Numbered from the stretch's first letter, positions 34,001 to 43,499 are shown. The stretch is 64,000 nucleotides of DNA from Pseudomonas parafulva (GCF_002021815.1 NZ_CP019952.1:2387001-2451000); one strand, 5' to 3'. Numbers and translations are program-made. The notes: generated from the letters alone by a model not told the origin.

Positions 34001-34944
34001 AGCTGATCACCAAGCCTCAGATCCTCGCGAGCCTCGACACCGAGCGGGCGCTCAGCGCCATCGAAGAGGGCTTTATCGCCTATTCCGCTGGCAACGTTCA
34101 GGTACCGCCTGTGCAGGCGTTTACCTTCGCCGAGACCAACGGGGATTGCTGCATCAAGTCTGCCTACAAAGTGGGCAGCCCCACCTTTACCGTCAAGGTG
34201 TCCACCGGCTTTTATGACAACCCGTCCAACGGTTTGCCCAGCAACGACGGGCTGATGATGGTGTTCTCGGCCCACACCGGCCAGCCGCTGGCCCTGCTCC
34301 AGGACCAAGGCTGGCTCACGGCGATGCGCACGGCACTGGCGGGACGGATCGCGGCCCGGCTGCTCGCGCCCTCACAGGTCAAGGCCATCGGCATCCTGGG
34401 CACAGGCATGCAGGCCAGCATGCAATTGGAGCAGTTGCGCAGCGTCACCGACTGCCGCCAGGTGATCGTCTGGGGGCGTCACGCCGAAGGACTAGGCGCT
34501 TACGTGACGATGGCGCGGGATCTTGGTTTTACCGTGCGCAGTACACACGACGCCGCGGAACTGGCGGGCCTTGCCAACCTCATCGTCAGCGCCACACCTT
34601 CGCGCGAGCCGCTGTTGCAGGCGCACTGGATACAACCGGGCACTCACATCACCGCTGTCGGTGCGGATGGCCCTGGCAAGCAAGAGCTGGACCCTGGGCT
34701 GGTCGCCAGGGCCGACCGCTTGGTCGTCGACTCGATCACCCAGTGCGCCCAATATGGCGAAGTGTCCCATGCGATCGGCAAAGGCCTGGTGACCGCAAAC
34801 CAACTGGTCGAACTTGGCGCGCTGCTGGCAAGCCGAGCCCATGGCCGGGAGTCCGACGACCAGATCACGTTGGCTGACCTGACCGGCGTTGCCGTTCAGG
34901 ATGCGCAGATCGCCGATTGTGTGCTGGCGGCCATCGGCGCCTGA
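33997..34944 (+). CDS. Ornithine cyclodeaminase / mu-crystallin family protein
   Basis: The 315-residue protein has the family Rossmann core with IGILGTGMQASMQLEQL, a catalytic-region DQGWLTAMRTALAG, and VGADGPGKQELDP near the C-terminus, the Asp used by family members. Some members reduce imines with NAD(P)H, such as iminosuccinate reductase BhcD. Translation is coupled to the upstream dehydratase by a 4-bp overlap, so a dehydratase-then-imine-reductase sequence is plausible. It converges on codA, with 11 bp between stops. Confidence 0.86.
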   Translation: MKLITKPQILASLDTERALSAIEEGFIAYSAGNVQVPPVQAFTFAETNGDCCIKSAYKVGSPTFTVKVSTGFYDNPSNGLPSNDGLMMVFSAHTGQPLALLQDQGWLTAMRTALAGRIAARLLAPSQVKAIGILGTGMQASMQLEQLRSVTDCRQVIVWGRHAEGLGAYVTMARDLGFTVRSTHDAAELAGLANLIVSATPSREPLLQAHWIQPGTHITAVGADGPGKQELDPGLVARADRLVVDSITQCAQYGEVSHAIGKGLVTANQLVELGALLASRAHGRESDDQITLADLTGVAVQDAQIADCVLAAIGA

Positions 34945-34955
34945 AAGCGCCGGAT

Positions 34956-36197
34956 TCAGAACTCGCGTTGTACCTGCGCAGGCCGGCGCCGCATCAGTAC
35001 TTTTCCGTTGCGCACCGACACCAGCGCGTGGCCCTGGCTGCGCACCATCTCGTAGTCGTCCGGGGCCGAGAGCAGCAGCAGGTTCGCAGGGCGACCGGTC
35101 TCGATGCCATAGCGCTCACCCAGGTTCAAGGCGCGGGCACTGTTGTCGGTGATCAGGTCCAGGCAGCGCTGCAGGTCCTGATAGCCCAGCATGTGGCAAA
35201 TGTGCAGGCCCGCCTCGAGCACGCGCAGGATATTGCCGTTGCCCAGGGGGTACCACGGATCGACGATCGAGTCCTGGCCGAAGCACACGTTCATGCCAGC
35301 ACGGTCGAGTTCGGCGACACGGGTGACCCCACGGCGCTTCGGATAGGTATCAAAGCGCCCTTGCAGATGAATGCTCTCGGTAGGGCATGACACGAAGTTG
35401 ATGCCGGACAGCTTCAACAGCCGAAACAGCTTCGAGCAGTAGGCATTGTCGTACGAACCCATGGCCACCGTGTGGCTGGCGGTCACCCTCGCCCCCATCT
35501 GCCGAACCCGAGCGTGTTCGGCCAGTACTTCCAGGAACCGTGACTGCGGATCGTCCGTCTCGTCGCAGTGCACGTCCACCAGGCAGCCGGTGCGTTCTGC
35601 CAAATCCATCAGGAACTGGATCGACGCCACACCCTGTTCACGGGTGTTCTCGAAATGGGGAATGCCGCCCACCACATCGGCGCCGATGGCCACCGCCTCG
35701 GTCATCAATGCGCGGCCATCGGGGTACGATTCGATACCCTCCTGGGGAAAGGCAACGATCTGCAAGTCGACCAGATCACGCACTTCATCGCGCACCTCGA
35801 CCATGGCCTTGAGTGCCACCAGGCCCGGCTCGGTTACATCTACATGGGTGCGCACATGCTGGATGCCGTGATCGACCAGCATGTCGAGGGTGGTCTTGGC
35901 CCGGGTCTTGATGTCCTCATGGGTGGTGCTCTGCTTGCGCTGGGCCCAGCGCTCGATCCCCTCGAACAGCGTGCCGCTCATGTTCCACTCAGGCTGCCCG
36001 GCCGTCAGGGTCGCGTCGAGGTGGATGTGCGGCTCGACGAAAGGGGGGACCACCAGGTTCTGGGCGGCATCCAGATCGGCGCCGGCCACGGGCAGCACAC
36101 CCTCGTTCTGCGCAGTGATCGCGCCAATGCGCTGACCGGCCAGTTCGATGCGGTACAGGCCAGGCTTGCCACGCAGCCGTGCGTTGATGATGTTCAT
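34956..36197 (-). CDS. codA: Cytosine deaminase
   Basis: The 413-residue protein follows E. coli CodA closely in length and motifs: PHIHLD (two metal His), [16 protein letters not shown] (metal His and catalytic Glu), [13 protein letters not shown], and GQDSIVDPW (catalytic Asp). It hydrolyses cytosine to uracil and ammonia. AAGGA precedes ATG 36197. No codB permease gene is adjacent. It lies 138 bp downstream of the TenA pair on the same strand and could share their TPP-riboswitch-controlled transcript, suggesting pyrimidine salvage beyond cytosine; that is inference. Confidence 0.93.
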   Translation of the reverse strand: MNIINARLRGKPGLYRIELAGQRIGAITAQNEGVLPVAGADLDAAQNLVVPPFVEPHIHLDATLTAGQPEWNMSGTLFEGIERWAQRKQSTTHEDIKTRAKTTLDMLVDHGIQHVRTHVDVTEPGLVALKAMVEVRDEVRDLVDLQIVAFPQEGIESYPDGRALMTEAVAIGADVVGGIPHFENTREQGVASIQFLMDLAERTGCLVDVHCDETDDPQSRFLEVLAEHARVRQMGARVTASHTVAMGSYDNAYCSKLFRLLKLSGINFVSCPTESIHLQGRFDTYPKRRGVTRVAELDRAGMNVCFGQDSIVDPWYPLGNGNILRVLEAGLHICHMLGYQDLQRCLDLITDNSARALNLGERYGIETGRPANLLLLSAPDDYEMVRSQGHALVSVRNGKVLMRRRPAQVQREF

Positions 36198-36335
36198 GCT
36201 GTCCTTCCTCGTCCTGGATCGTCTTCGAGCGCTGCGGGCCAGTTGCGGCGATCATCCGCGTGCCCCCTTTTCCACTACAGCTTGCCAGCCAACAGCACAC
36301 GGGGATAGTGGCGATCCAGGCATGCGGCTGCCCAG

Positions 36336-36998
36336 TCACGCCATGTCCAGCCCCATCTGCCAGAAATCGGCCTCCAGCCCCGAGGCCTGGGCAAAGATCG
36401 CGGCCAGTTCGGCAAACCGCTGATCCGTCATGCTGCGCGCCGCCAACGAATCCAGGTGCGTGCGTGCAGCTGCTGCGACGGCCTGGTAGCCGGCACCGGC
36501 GTATTCGCCGATCCACTCGCGATAGGGATGCGCGTTCAGATTGCCGATGCGTGCGGCCAGGGACTGCCCGATCTCGGCGTAGCCGATCACGCAGGGCGCC
36601 AGCGCCACGTGCAACTCCAGCAAGTCGCCAGCGGCACCGCAGTCCAGTACATACCGGGTGTACGCCACGGTGGCCGGGTGCTCGGGGGCCGCCTCGATGT
36701 CAGCCTGGCTCAGCCCCCAGCGTGCGCATAGACGCACGTGCAGGTCGGTTTCGTCGAGGATCGCCGCCAGCCCCGCCTGTGCGGCACGGATATCGGCCGG
36801 TCGCCTGCTCTTGTACGCCGCCAACGCCCAGGCGCGGGCAAACTGAATGAGGAAGAGATAGTCCTGCACCAGATAGGACCGAAAAGCGGCTTCGCTCAAC
36901 GTGCCATCGCCCATCTGCTGCACGAAGGCATGGTCGACGTAACCGCGCCACTGCGGTGCAGCGGCCTGCTTGAGCCGATCAAAGATGTCCATGTTCAT
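36336..36998 (-). CDS. tenA: TenA-type thiaminase II (Cys-containing)
   Basis: The 220-residue all-helical protein includes FRSYLVQDYLFLIQFAR and, near residue 137, the ALAPCVIGYAEIG motif that carries the catalytic Cys of TenA-C enzymes. It should hydrolyse 4-amino-5-aminomethyl-2-methylpyrimidine to HMP, for thiamine salvage. ATG 36998 overlaps the upstream TenA stop (ATGA) with GGAGG 4 nt before; ATG 36992 is an alternative. It is downstream of the TPP riboswitch. Confidence 0.9.
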   Translation of the reverse strand: MNMDIFDRLKQAAAPQWRGYVDHAFVQQMGDGTLSEAAFRSYLVQDYLFLIQFARAWALAAYKSRRPADIRAAQAGLAAILDETDLHVRLCARWGLSQADIEAAPEHPATVAYTRYVLDCGAAGDLLELHVALAPCVIGYAEIGQSLAARIGNLNAHPYREWIGEYAGAGYQAVAAAARTHLDSLAARSMTDQRFAELAAIFAQASGLEADFWQMGLDMA

Positions 36999-37642
36999 TC
37001 CGCCTCCGGGTAGATGGCGTCGAAGAAGGCCAACTCCAACGCGACGGTGCGCTGGTGAAAGTCCTGCGCCACCGCGGCATGCAGAGGGCCGACGCGGTCC
37101 AGTTCGGCGTGCAGGAACGCCACGAACGCCTGGAAATCCGGATTGTCGTGCAAGGTGATCCATTCAGCGTGGATGAAACGCGACGGCAGGGGTTTGGGCG
37201 CGCGCAGCGCCCAGTCCAGGTAAAGGCCTTCGGCGACGCTCAGCACTGCCAGCGCGGCGGCGTACGAGCGGGTGGCAGCCGCTTCGCGCATGATGGCTTT
37301 GAACGCCGCCGTGGGCACCGTGTCCATCGGCTCATCACGCTGCGCCGGGCTGACACCCAGCGCCTGGAACGCCCGCAGGAAGTAAGTGTTCTCCTCGCTG
37401 CTGATCATGCCCGCGAATCGCCCCAGGCGCAGGCGCGCCTCGAAGGTGTCGGCCGTGGCGATGGCGGCGCCCAGCAACATCAGGAAGCTGTCCAGGAAGC
37501 GATGATCCTGGACCAGGTAGTCGACCATGATGGGATCAGGCAGGCTGCCGTCACACAGTTGGATCACGAAACGATGGCCGGTGGCGGCGGCCCATGTCGT
37601 CTCGCTCTGGCGGCGCAGGGTCTGGGTGAAACCTTCGGTCAT
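36995..37642 (-). CDS. TenA-family protein without the catalytic Cys (TenA-E type)
   Basis: The 215-residue protein has the TenA fold (VDYLVQDHRFLDSFLMLLGAAIA; FAGMISSEENTYFLRAF) but the Cys position of TenA-C is replaced by hydrophobic residues (AALAVLSVAEGLYLDW). A Glu there fits the TenA-E subgroup, which can still act on thiamine-derived pyrimidines. It is the first gene after the TPP riboswitch and is translationally coupled to tenA-C. Two TenA paralogues in one operon imply different substrates or a hetero-oligomer. Confidence 0.88.
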   Translation of the reverse strand: MTEGFTQTLRRQSETTWAAATGHRFVIQLCDGSLPDPIMVDYLVQDHRFLDSFLMLLGAAIATADTFEARLRLGRFAGMISSEENTYFLRAFQALGVSPAQRDEPMDTVPTAAFKAIMREAAATRSYAAALAVLSVAEGLYLDWALRAPKPLPSRFIHAEWITLHDNPDFQAFVAFLHAELDRVGPLHAAVAQDFHQRTVALELAFFDAIYPEAE

Positions 37643-37737
37643 GGCGCTGTCCTTGGTGAGGGTGACAGCGAGACCTGGGCAATGGTCATGAATCGGGTCT
37701 CGCCTTGAGACCGGCGGGAAGGCAGGCGGTATAGCAC

Positions 37738-37834
37738 CCCATCCCTTCGCCGGCATTATCCGGATCAGGTTCGAAGGGTCACCGCGCTGCACCTGGCTCA
37801 GCGGTTTCTCAGCCCGTTATCGGGCTCCCCTTGG
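37738..37834 (-). promoter_or_regulatory. TPP riboswitch (THI element)
   Basis: On the minus strand the sequence contains the hallmark blocks GGGGAGCCC, GGGCTGAGA, ACCCTTCGAACCTGATCCGG and ATAATGCCGGCGAAGGGA in the right order, which is the THI-box aptamer. Downstream toward ATG 37642, GAGACC (37701-37696) can pair with either GGTCTC upstream (37712-37707) or GGTCTC downstream (37675-37670), a plausible switching platform near the ribosome-binding site. Confidence 0.95.
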
Positions 37835-37843
37835 TAGCGGCAA

Positions 37844-37873
37844 GGTATACCCGACTTGACCCGCCGCTGTCAT
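37844..37873 (-). promoter_or_regulatory. Candidate promoter of the TPP-riboswitch transcript
   Basis: On the minus strand ATGACA (37873-37868) and TATACC (37849-37844) are 18 bp apart, and transcription would begin shortly before the aptamer. Confidence 0.5.
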
Positions 37874-37975
37874 CTTTGGTTCAGCCATCACTACAGGCTA
37901 TTTGCCACCAGTCATGGCGCTGTCATGTTGCTGCCGTAATGTCCGGGCCTCACACAAGGCCGGGAAACACTGCAA

Positions 37976-40063
37976 TTGATACGACGTTCACTTTCCTCGG
38001 CGACCTTGCTCAGGCTGCTGATCCTGCTGCTGTGCGCTGCTACGCTGACCTTTCTGTGGGGGGTGCATGTTGCTCAGAAAGCAACCGCTCGCCAGGATGC
38101 TCTGACCAACCGTGGCAACGAACATCAGCGGCTGGCCAACGTGCTCGCCGAAAACGTCAGCCAATGGCTCGAGCGTGCGCACGCCGCTGCCGAGGGCACA
38201 GCGTGTGCGACCTCCTCCCCGGTCCTCATGCCCGTGCCTGAGCAGCCCGAGGGATGCGATACGTTGGTTGCAGTGCAGCTTGCCGCCCACCCCTTGGCGC
38301 AATTGCTGCAACAGGTGGATCTGGGCGATTCTACCCGCGTGAGTGTGTTGCAGGCCGACGGGACGGAACGCCTGCGCCTCGGTAATCGCGGCTTGTTGCC
38401 GATCACACCTGCCTTGCAGCCGGCACTGCCAACCGATGGCACCCCTGCGGGCGTGCTGACCCAGTACTTGGAAGGTGATCCTTACCAGAGCGTCTTCAGG
38501 CATCGGCCCGAGCACGGTTTTACCCTTGTCATCAGCCAGCGCGAGAACGAGATCACCGGGCCCATCGACGCGGCCTGTGCCCGGCAGTTCTGGCTGACAC
38601 TGGGCATGACACTGATGATCCTGGCCAGCCTGGCCTGGACCCTGCGCCTGCTGCGCAAGCGCCAGGAAGCCTTCACGGCGCTGGAACACGCCCAGCAGAT
38701 CAACCAGCAACTGATTGGGCGCCTGGAAGATGCACACCGGCGCAGCAGTCATGCCGCCGCTACCGATCATCTCAGCGGCCTGCACAACCGCCGTCAATTC
38801 GTCGAAGTGGCAGGTGCCGCGCTCGTCCATCAGCGTGGCAGGCGGCAACTGGTGGCCATCCTCTTCATCGACATGGACCGTTTCAAGTCCATCAATGATT
38901 CGCTGGGCCATAAAGTCGGTGACCTGTTGCTGCAGGCTGTGGCCGGCCGTATCCAGCGCTTGCTCGAACCGGGCGATGAAGCCTCGCGCTTTGGCGGCGA
39001 TGAGTTCGTCGTACTGCTCGCAGGCGAGCGCAGCGAGGAGCAGATCGATGCTTGGGTACGCGAACTGGCCCGCAGGCTTTCTGCCACGTATGCCCTGGAA
39101 GGACAAGAGGTCAACACCAGTCCCAGTATCGGGGTCAGCATCTGCCCGCGCGATGGCCAGGACATCGACAGCCTGGTGCGCAGCGCCGATGCGGCCATGT
39201 ATTCGGCCAAGCAGGCCGGCCGCGCGCAGTACCGCTATTTCGACCCCTCCCTGAACGTGGCCGACATCCAGGCATTTTCCTTGGAGCAGGCGTTTGGCGC
39301 TGCACTGGCAGGCAGGCAATTCGTCTTGCACTACCAGCCGCAGATCGGCCTTGATGACCACAAGGTCGCAGGCTTTGAAGCGCTTGTACGTTGGCAGCAT
39401 CCCGAGTTCGGCCTGCTCTACCCCGACCGTTTCATCGCTCTGGCCGAACGCAGCGGCTTCATTGTCGAGTTGGGCTGGGAAGTCCTTCGCCTGGCCTGCG
39501 AGGCCTTGTCGGCCTGGCACAGGGAAAGCCGCCAGGTCCGCCTGGCCGTCAACGTGTCTGCCTTGCAGTTGCGTCAGCCTGACTTCACTGTGCGCCTGCT
39601 CGACCAACTGAGCGAGCACGGCATTGCCCCCGAGCATCTGGAGCTTGAGATCACCGAAACCACCATCCTCGACCCTGAGGGCCCGGCGATCGCGCATCTA
39701 CACCGGCTGCGCCAGGCAGGCATCGGGATCAGCCTGGACGACTTTGGCCGAGGCTACGCAGGCTTCGCCCATCTGCATGCACTGCCTCTGAGCAAACTGA
39801 AGATTGATCGATCCTTGATCGCCTCGCTGTCCAACAGTCCGGACGACAGCCCCATCGTGGCCTCCACCATCATCCTGGCCAAACGCCTGGGCCTGGTGGT
39901 GGTGGCCGAAGGCGTGGAAACCCGCGAGCAGGTCGTGTGCCTGCGCCTGGCGGGGTGCGACGTTGCTCAGGGCTATCATTTCAGCCGGCCCCTGTCCGCC
40001 GCGCAGCTGCGTGACTACGTGCCGTTCAAGCATCAGGCGCAGCCCCTGGCCGCGTTGCACTGA
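37976..40063 (+). CDS. Membrane GGDEF-EAL protein
   Basis: The 695-residue protein starts at a TTG and has an N-terminal membrane segment (LLRLLILLLCAATLTFLW), a ~180-residue periplasmic region, and a second membrane segment near 210. A GGDEF domain follows with intact GGDEF and DHLSGLHNRR. The EAL domain is intact at FEALVRW, with DDFGRGYAGFAHL and AEGVETREQ. Both domains keep their active-site signatures, so cyclase, phosphodiesterase or both could be active; bifunctional control usually depends on partners. No c-di-GMP effector is nearby. Confidence 0.9.
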   Translation: MIRRSLSSATLLRLLILLLCAATLTFLWGVHVAQKATARQDALTNRGNEHQRLANVLAENVSQWLERAHAAAEGTACATSSPVLMPVPEQPEGCDTLVAVQLAAHPLAQLLQQVDLGDSTRVSVLQADGTERLRLGNRGLLPITPALQPALPTDGTPAGVLTQYLEGDPYQSVFRHRPEHGFTLVISQRENEITGPIDAACARQFWLTLGMTLMILASLAWTLRLLRKRQEAFTALEHAQQINQQLIGRLEDAHRRSSHAAATDHLSGLHNRRQFVEVAGAALVHQRGRRQLVAILFIDMDRFKSINDSLGHKVGDLLLQAVAGRIQRLLEPGDEASRFGGDEFVVLLAGERSEEQIDAWVRELARRLSATYALEGQEVNTSPSIGVSICPRDGQDIDSLVRSADAAMYSAKQAGRAQYRYFDPSLNVADIQAFSLEQAFGAALAGRQFVLHYQPQIGLDDHKVAGFEALVRWQHPEFGLLYPDRFIALAERSGFIVELGWEVLRLACEALSAWHRESRQVRLAVNVSALQLRQPDFTVRLLDQLSEHGIAPEHLELEITETTILDPEGPAIAHLHRLRQAGIGISLDDFGRGYAGFAHLHALPLSKLKIDRSLIASLSNSPDDSPIVASTIILAKRLGLVVVAEGVETREQVVCLRLAGCDVAQGYHFSRPLSAAQLRDYVPFKHQAQPLAALH

Positions 40064-40160
40064 AGCGAAGAAGAGCGTGCAAACCCTGGCAAACCCTTGG
40101 TACCGACAGGCCTCAAGGTTTAAGGTGGCACCACTGCATCCATCCGCCGACGCCCGCACC

Positions 40161-41111
40161 ATGACCGATATCGAGCGCTACCTGCGCGCCGCCACGCGTG
40201 ACAACACCCGCCGCAGCTACCAGGCGGCGGTGGATCATTTCGAGACGCAATGGGGCGGTTTTCTGCCGGCCACTGCCGAAAGCATCGCCCGGTACCTGGC
40301 CGACCACGCCCAGCAGCATGCGGTCAGTACCCTGCGCCAGCGCCTGGCGGCCCTCAGCCAGTGGCACATCAGCCAAGGCTTCCCCGACCCCACCAAAGCA
40401 CCAGTGGTGCGCCAGGTCCTGCGCGGCATCCGCACGCTGCATCCCACCCCGCCCAGGCAGGCAGCGCCATTGCTGCTGCAACATGTGCAAACGGCCGTGA
40501 CCTGCTTCGAGGAGGAAGCCCGCCAAGCCCAGGCGAACCACGACATGGCCGGGCTGCGCCGCGCCCGGCGCGACACGGCGCTGCTGCTGTTGGGGTTCTG
40601 GCGTGGCTTTCGCGGCGATGAACTGGCGCGCTTGCGGGTCGAGCACATACAGGCCGAAGCGGGCGTGGGCATCACGCTGTTTGTGCCGCGCAGCAAAGGC
40701 GACCGCGAGGCACTTGGCGTGCAGCACCGCACCCCGGCCCTGAAGGCCCTATGCCCGGTAACGGCCTACCTGCAATGGCTGCAGGTGGCCGGCATCGCCC
40801 ACGGTCCGGTGTTCCGCAAGCTCGACCGCTGGGGCAATCTCGGTGACCAGCCGCTCAACAGCAACAGCCTGGTGGGCCTGCTGCGGCGCATGTTGGCCCG
40901 CGCCCAGGTGCCAGCTGCGCTGTATACCGGTCACTCCCTGCGTCGCGGCTTCGCCACCTGGGCCAGCGCCAATGGCTGGGAGCTCAAGTCGCTCATGAGC
41001 TACGTAGGCTGGAAGGACGCCAAGTCGGCGCTGCGCTACATCGATTCGACGCAGCGTTTCGGCGACCTGGCCGTGTTGCCCAGCACACCCCTGCCGGTGC
41101 TGGCACCCTGA
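40161..41111 (+). CDS. Tyrosine recombinase / integrase
   Basis: The 316-residue protein has an N-terminal SAM-like core-binding domain (IERYLRAATRDNTRRSYQAA) and a catalytic domain with a first Arg in LLLGFWRGFRGDELARL, HSLRRGFATWA (His-x-x-Arg) and GWKDAKSALRYID (conserved Trp and likely nucleophile Tyr). No phage, transposon or attachment-site repeats are evident, and the neighbours look chromosomal, so it is a stand-alone recombinase. ATG 40161 is the most likely start; the frame continues upstream without one. Confidence 0.88.
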   Translation: MTDIERYLRAATRDNTRRSYQAAVDHFETQWGGFLPATAESIARYLADHAQQHAVSTLRQRLAALSQWHISQGFPDPTKAPVVRQVLRGIRTLHPTPPRQAAPLLLQHVQTAVTCFEEEARQAQANHDMAGLRRARRDTALLLLGFWRGFRGDELARLRVEHIQAEAGVGITLFVPRSKGDREALGVQHRTPALKALCPVTAYLQWLQVAGIAHGPVFRKLDRWGNLGDQPLNSNSLVGLLRRMLARAQVPAALYTGHSLRRGFATWASANGWELKSLMSYVGWKDAKSALRYIDSTQRFGDLAVLPSTPLPVLAP

Positions 41112-41129
41112 GCTGCGCGCTTCATCTGC

Positions 41130-42269
41130 TCAGACGCGCTTGACCCAGGCCCAGAGCCGACCGATGTCACAGGCGCGGGCTTGCAGCAGGCGGGAGGTGT
41201 CGCGGCAGGCCTGTTCCAACGTCATGGGACCGTCCACCAGCGCAAAGGCGGCATCTACCCCATGGGCGTACAGCTGCTGATAGCCCTCGCCGAGCATGCC
41301 CGCCAGCACGACCACCGGCACGCCATGACGCTTGGCGACCCGGGCCACCCCCATCGGCGTCTTGCCGCGCAGGGTCTGGGCATCAAAACGGCCCTCCCCG
41401 GTCACCACCAGGTCCGCGTCCCTGACATGGGCTTGCAGGCCGGCCAGTTCGGCCACCACTTCCACGCCGGCCCGGAACTGGGCACCCATGAAGGCCCTGG
41501 CCGCAAAGCCCATGCCCCCGGCGGCGCCGCAGCCTGGGTAATCACGCACATCCTGGCCCAGCAAGCGGGCGCAGTGGTCGGCGAAGTGACCGAGCGCCTG
41601 GTCGAGGGCCTGAACCTGTTGCGGGCTGGCCCCCTTCTGCGGCCCGAAGATGGCCGATGCGCCCTGGGGGCCGCACAGCGGGTTGTCCACATCAGCCGCC
41701 ACTTCGAAATTTACGTGCGCCAGGCGCGGGTCCAGCCCGCTGGCATCGATCCGCGCCAGGCCGGCCAGGGCAAGGCCACCCTCGGCCAGTGGCTGATTGT
41801 CTGCATCCAGCAGTCGCAGGCCCAAGGCGCGCAGCATGCCACTGCCCGCATCATTGGTGGCACTGCCGCCGATCGCCAGCACGACGCGCTGCGCGCCGGC
41901 GTCGAGCGCCGCGGCGACCAGCTCACCGGTGCCCCAGGTGCAACTGCGGCAGGCGTCGCGCTGACCGGTGGGCACCTGTTGCAGGCCGCTGGCCTGCGCC
42001 ATTTCGATGATTGCGGTGCGGCTCTGGGGCAGCCAGCCCCAGCCCGCCGCCACAGCTGTGCCCAAGGGGCCGCGCACGGTAAGCCGGCGCAGCTCGCCGT
42101 CGCTGGCGGCAAGAATGGCCTGCATCGTGCCTTCGCCACCGTCGGCCATGGGGCACTCGATCAACTGGGCGTCGGGCAGTGCTTCGGCCAGGCCAGCAGC
42201 GATGGCGCGCGCCACGTCTGCCGCCTCGAGGCTGTCCTTGAACGAGTCAGGCGCGATGACGATCTTCAT
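41130..42269 (-). CDS. glxK: Glycerate 2-kinase (GarK/GlxK type)
   Basis: The 379-residue protein begins MKIVIAPDSFKDSLEAADVA and contains ECPMADGGEGTM, AIGGSATNDAGSGML and TGEGRFDAQTLRGKTPMGVA, the signatures of the GarK/GlxK family. It phosphorylates D-glycerate to 2-phosphoglycerate, the last step of sugar-diacid and glyoxylate/tartronate semialdehyde catabolism. CAGGAG precedes ATG 42269. It lies downstream of cdaR on the same strand. glxK is used as the usual symbol for this family here. Confidence 0.92.
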   Translation of the reverse strand: MKIVIAPDSFKDSLEAADVARAIAAGLAEALPDAQLIECPMADGGEGTMQAILAASDGELRRLTVRGPLGTAVAAGWGWLPQSRTAIIEMAQASGLQQVPTGQRDACRSCTWGTGELVAAALDAGAQRVVLAIGGSATNDAGSGMLRALGLRLLDADNQPLAEGGLALAGLARIDASGLDPRLAHVNFEVAADVDNPLCGPQGASAIFGPQKGASPQQVQALDQALGHFADHCARLLGQDVRDYPGCGAAGGMGFAARAFMGAQFRAGVEVVAELAGLQAHVRDADLVVTGEGRFDAQTLRGKTPMGVARVAKRHGVPVVVLAGMLGEGYQQLYAHGVDAAFALVDGPMTLEQACRDTSRLLQARACDIGRLWAWVKRV

Positions 42270-42401
42270 GATGATTCTCCTGTCCGGGTAGCGGCATGCT
42301 GACAGCTGGCCCGCGAAGCGGCGTCGGTCAAATGCACAAACCGCCCGACGGATTGTTTGGGCAGATGCCAGCGCCAGGCGACAGTGCCCAGCCGGCTATG
42401 G

Positions 42402-43499
42402 CTATCGGATGGGCAGCAACTGCAGCCCCAGGTACAAACTGAGCATGCCCTCCAGGCGCATGGGGTCCACCTCGCCCAGCTCGGCGATGCGTTCAAGCCT
42501 GTAACGTAGGCTGTTGCGGTGAATACCCAGCGCCTCGGCACACGCCTGGCTCTGACCATCATGGGCACACCAGGCGCGCAGCGTAGCCAGCAATTGCCCA
42601 CTGCTGTCGCGGGCCTGAATGCGCAGCAACGGCTCGAGCAGTTCGTCCAGCGCCTCATCGTTGCGATGGCGCCAGAGCAAGGCTGGCAGGCGATAGCGCT
42701 GCAAGCTCAGCAGCCGTTCCTGGGGCACCACCTCACGCCCATAGGCCAGCAGGTCGCGCACACGCCGGTAGCCGCGGCGCAGCTGCTCAAGACCCTGCGC
42801 GGCGGTACCCATGGCCGAGCGCTCCACCGCCCAACCGTGCCGCTCGATGCGCTCGACCAGCCGTGATACCTCCAGCGCCACGCCTGCCGGGCGACACCAC
42901 AGCAGCGAGTGGCGCGCTGGGCTCACGCACCAACTGTCGGGGTAGCGGCTCATCAGCCAGCCTGCCAGCGCTTCGGCATCGGGCCCGCTGGCCAACTCGA
43001 ACAGGCAGGGAATGCGTGGTAGCTGCGGTTTCAGGCCCAGTTGGCGTGCCTCGTCCAGCAGCCGTGAGGCGTCGCCGGTCCCGCCCAGCAGCAAGGCCAG
43101 CAAATCGTCGCAGCGCTGCTTGCGCCACTGCTGATCGGCCTGCAGGTGACGTTGGGCCAGCAGCATTTCGGCGGTCATGCGCACCAGCTCGGCATACACC
43201 CGAACCTGCTGCGGATCACCCGTCAGCCCCAAGACGCCCATCAGGCGGTCGTCGAGCATCAGCGGCAGGTTCACCCCCGGCTGCACCCCCTTCAGGCAGC
43301 GTGCCGCCTCCTGGTCGAGCTCCACGTTGCGGCCATTGGCGAGCACCAGCTGGGCGCCTTCGTGCCGTGTGTTGATACGCTCCGGCTCGCCGCTGCCCAG
43401 GATCAGGCCCTGGCTGTCCATGACGTTGACGTTGCAGGGCAGAATGGCCATGGCGCGGTCTACGATATCCTGTGCCAGGTCGTGGTCGAGTTCGAACAT
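42402..43499 (-). CDS. cdaR: Sugar diacid utilization regulator CdaR
   Basis: The 365-residue protein has the N-terminal sugar-diacid recognition domain (LDHDLAQDIVDRAMAILPCNVNVMD; GEPERINTRHEGA) and a C-terminal PucR-type HTH (ACAEALGIHRNSLRYRLERIAEL). CdaR activates genes for glucarate, galactarate and glycerate use in E. coli. It sits between glycerate kinase (downstream, same strand) and a divergent diacid transporter (161-bp intergenic), a typical CdaR target layout. AAGGA precedes ATG 43499. Confidence 0.92.
   Translation of the reverse strand: MFELDHDLAQDIVDRAMAILPCNVNVMDSQGLILGSGEPERINTRHEGAQLVLANGRNVELDQEAARCLKGVQPGVNLPLMLDDRLMGVLGLTGDPQQVRVYAELVRMTAEMLLAQRHLQADQQWRKQRCDDLLALLLGGTGDASRLLDEARQLGLKPQLPRIPCLFELASGPDAEALAGWLMSRYPDSWCVSPARHSLLWCRPAGVALEVSRLVERIERHGWAVERSAMGTAAQGLEQLRRGYRRVRDLLAYGREVVPQERLLSLQRYRLPALLWRHRNDEALDELLEPLLRIQARDSSGQLLATLRAWCAHDGQSQACAEALGIHRNSLRYRLERIAELGEVDPMRLEGMLSLYLGLQLLPIR

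Noticed and set aside
36198..36335. Sigma-54 promoter upstream of codA
   Set aside because: A TGGCAA-like block is present but the -12 GC element does not match.
37988..39697. 569-residue minus-strand frame
   Set aside because: It lies wholly opposite the GGDEF-EAL gene, with no start signal; the motif-bearing strand is clear.
40161..41111. Prophage or integrative element
   Set aside because: Only the recombinase is present; neighbours are ordinary metabolic and signalling genes with no att repeats.
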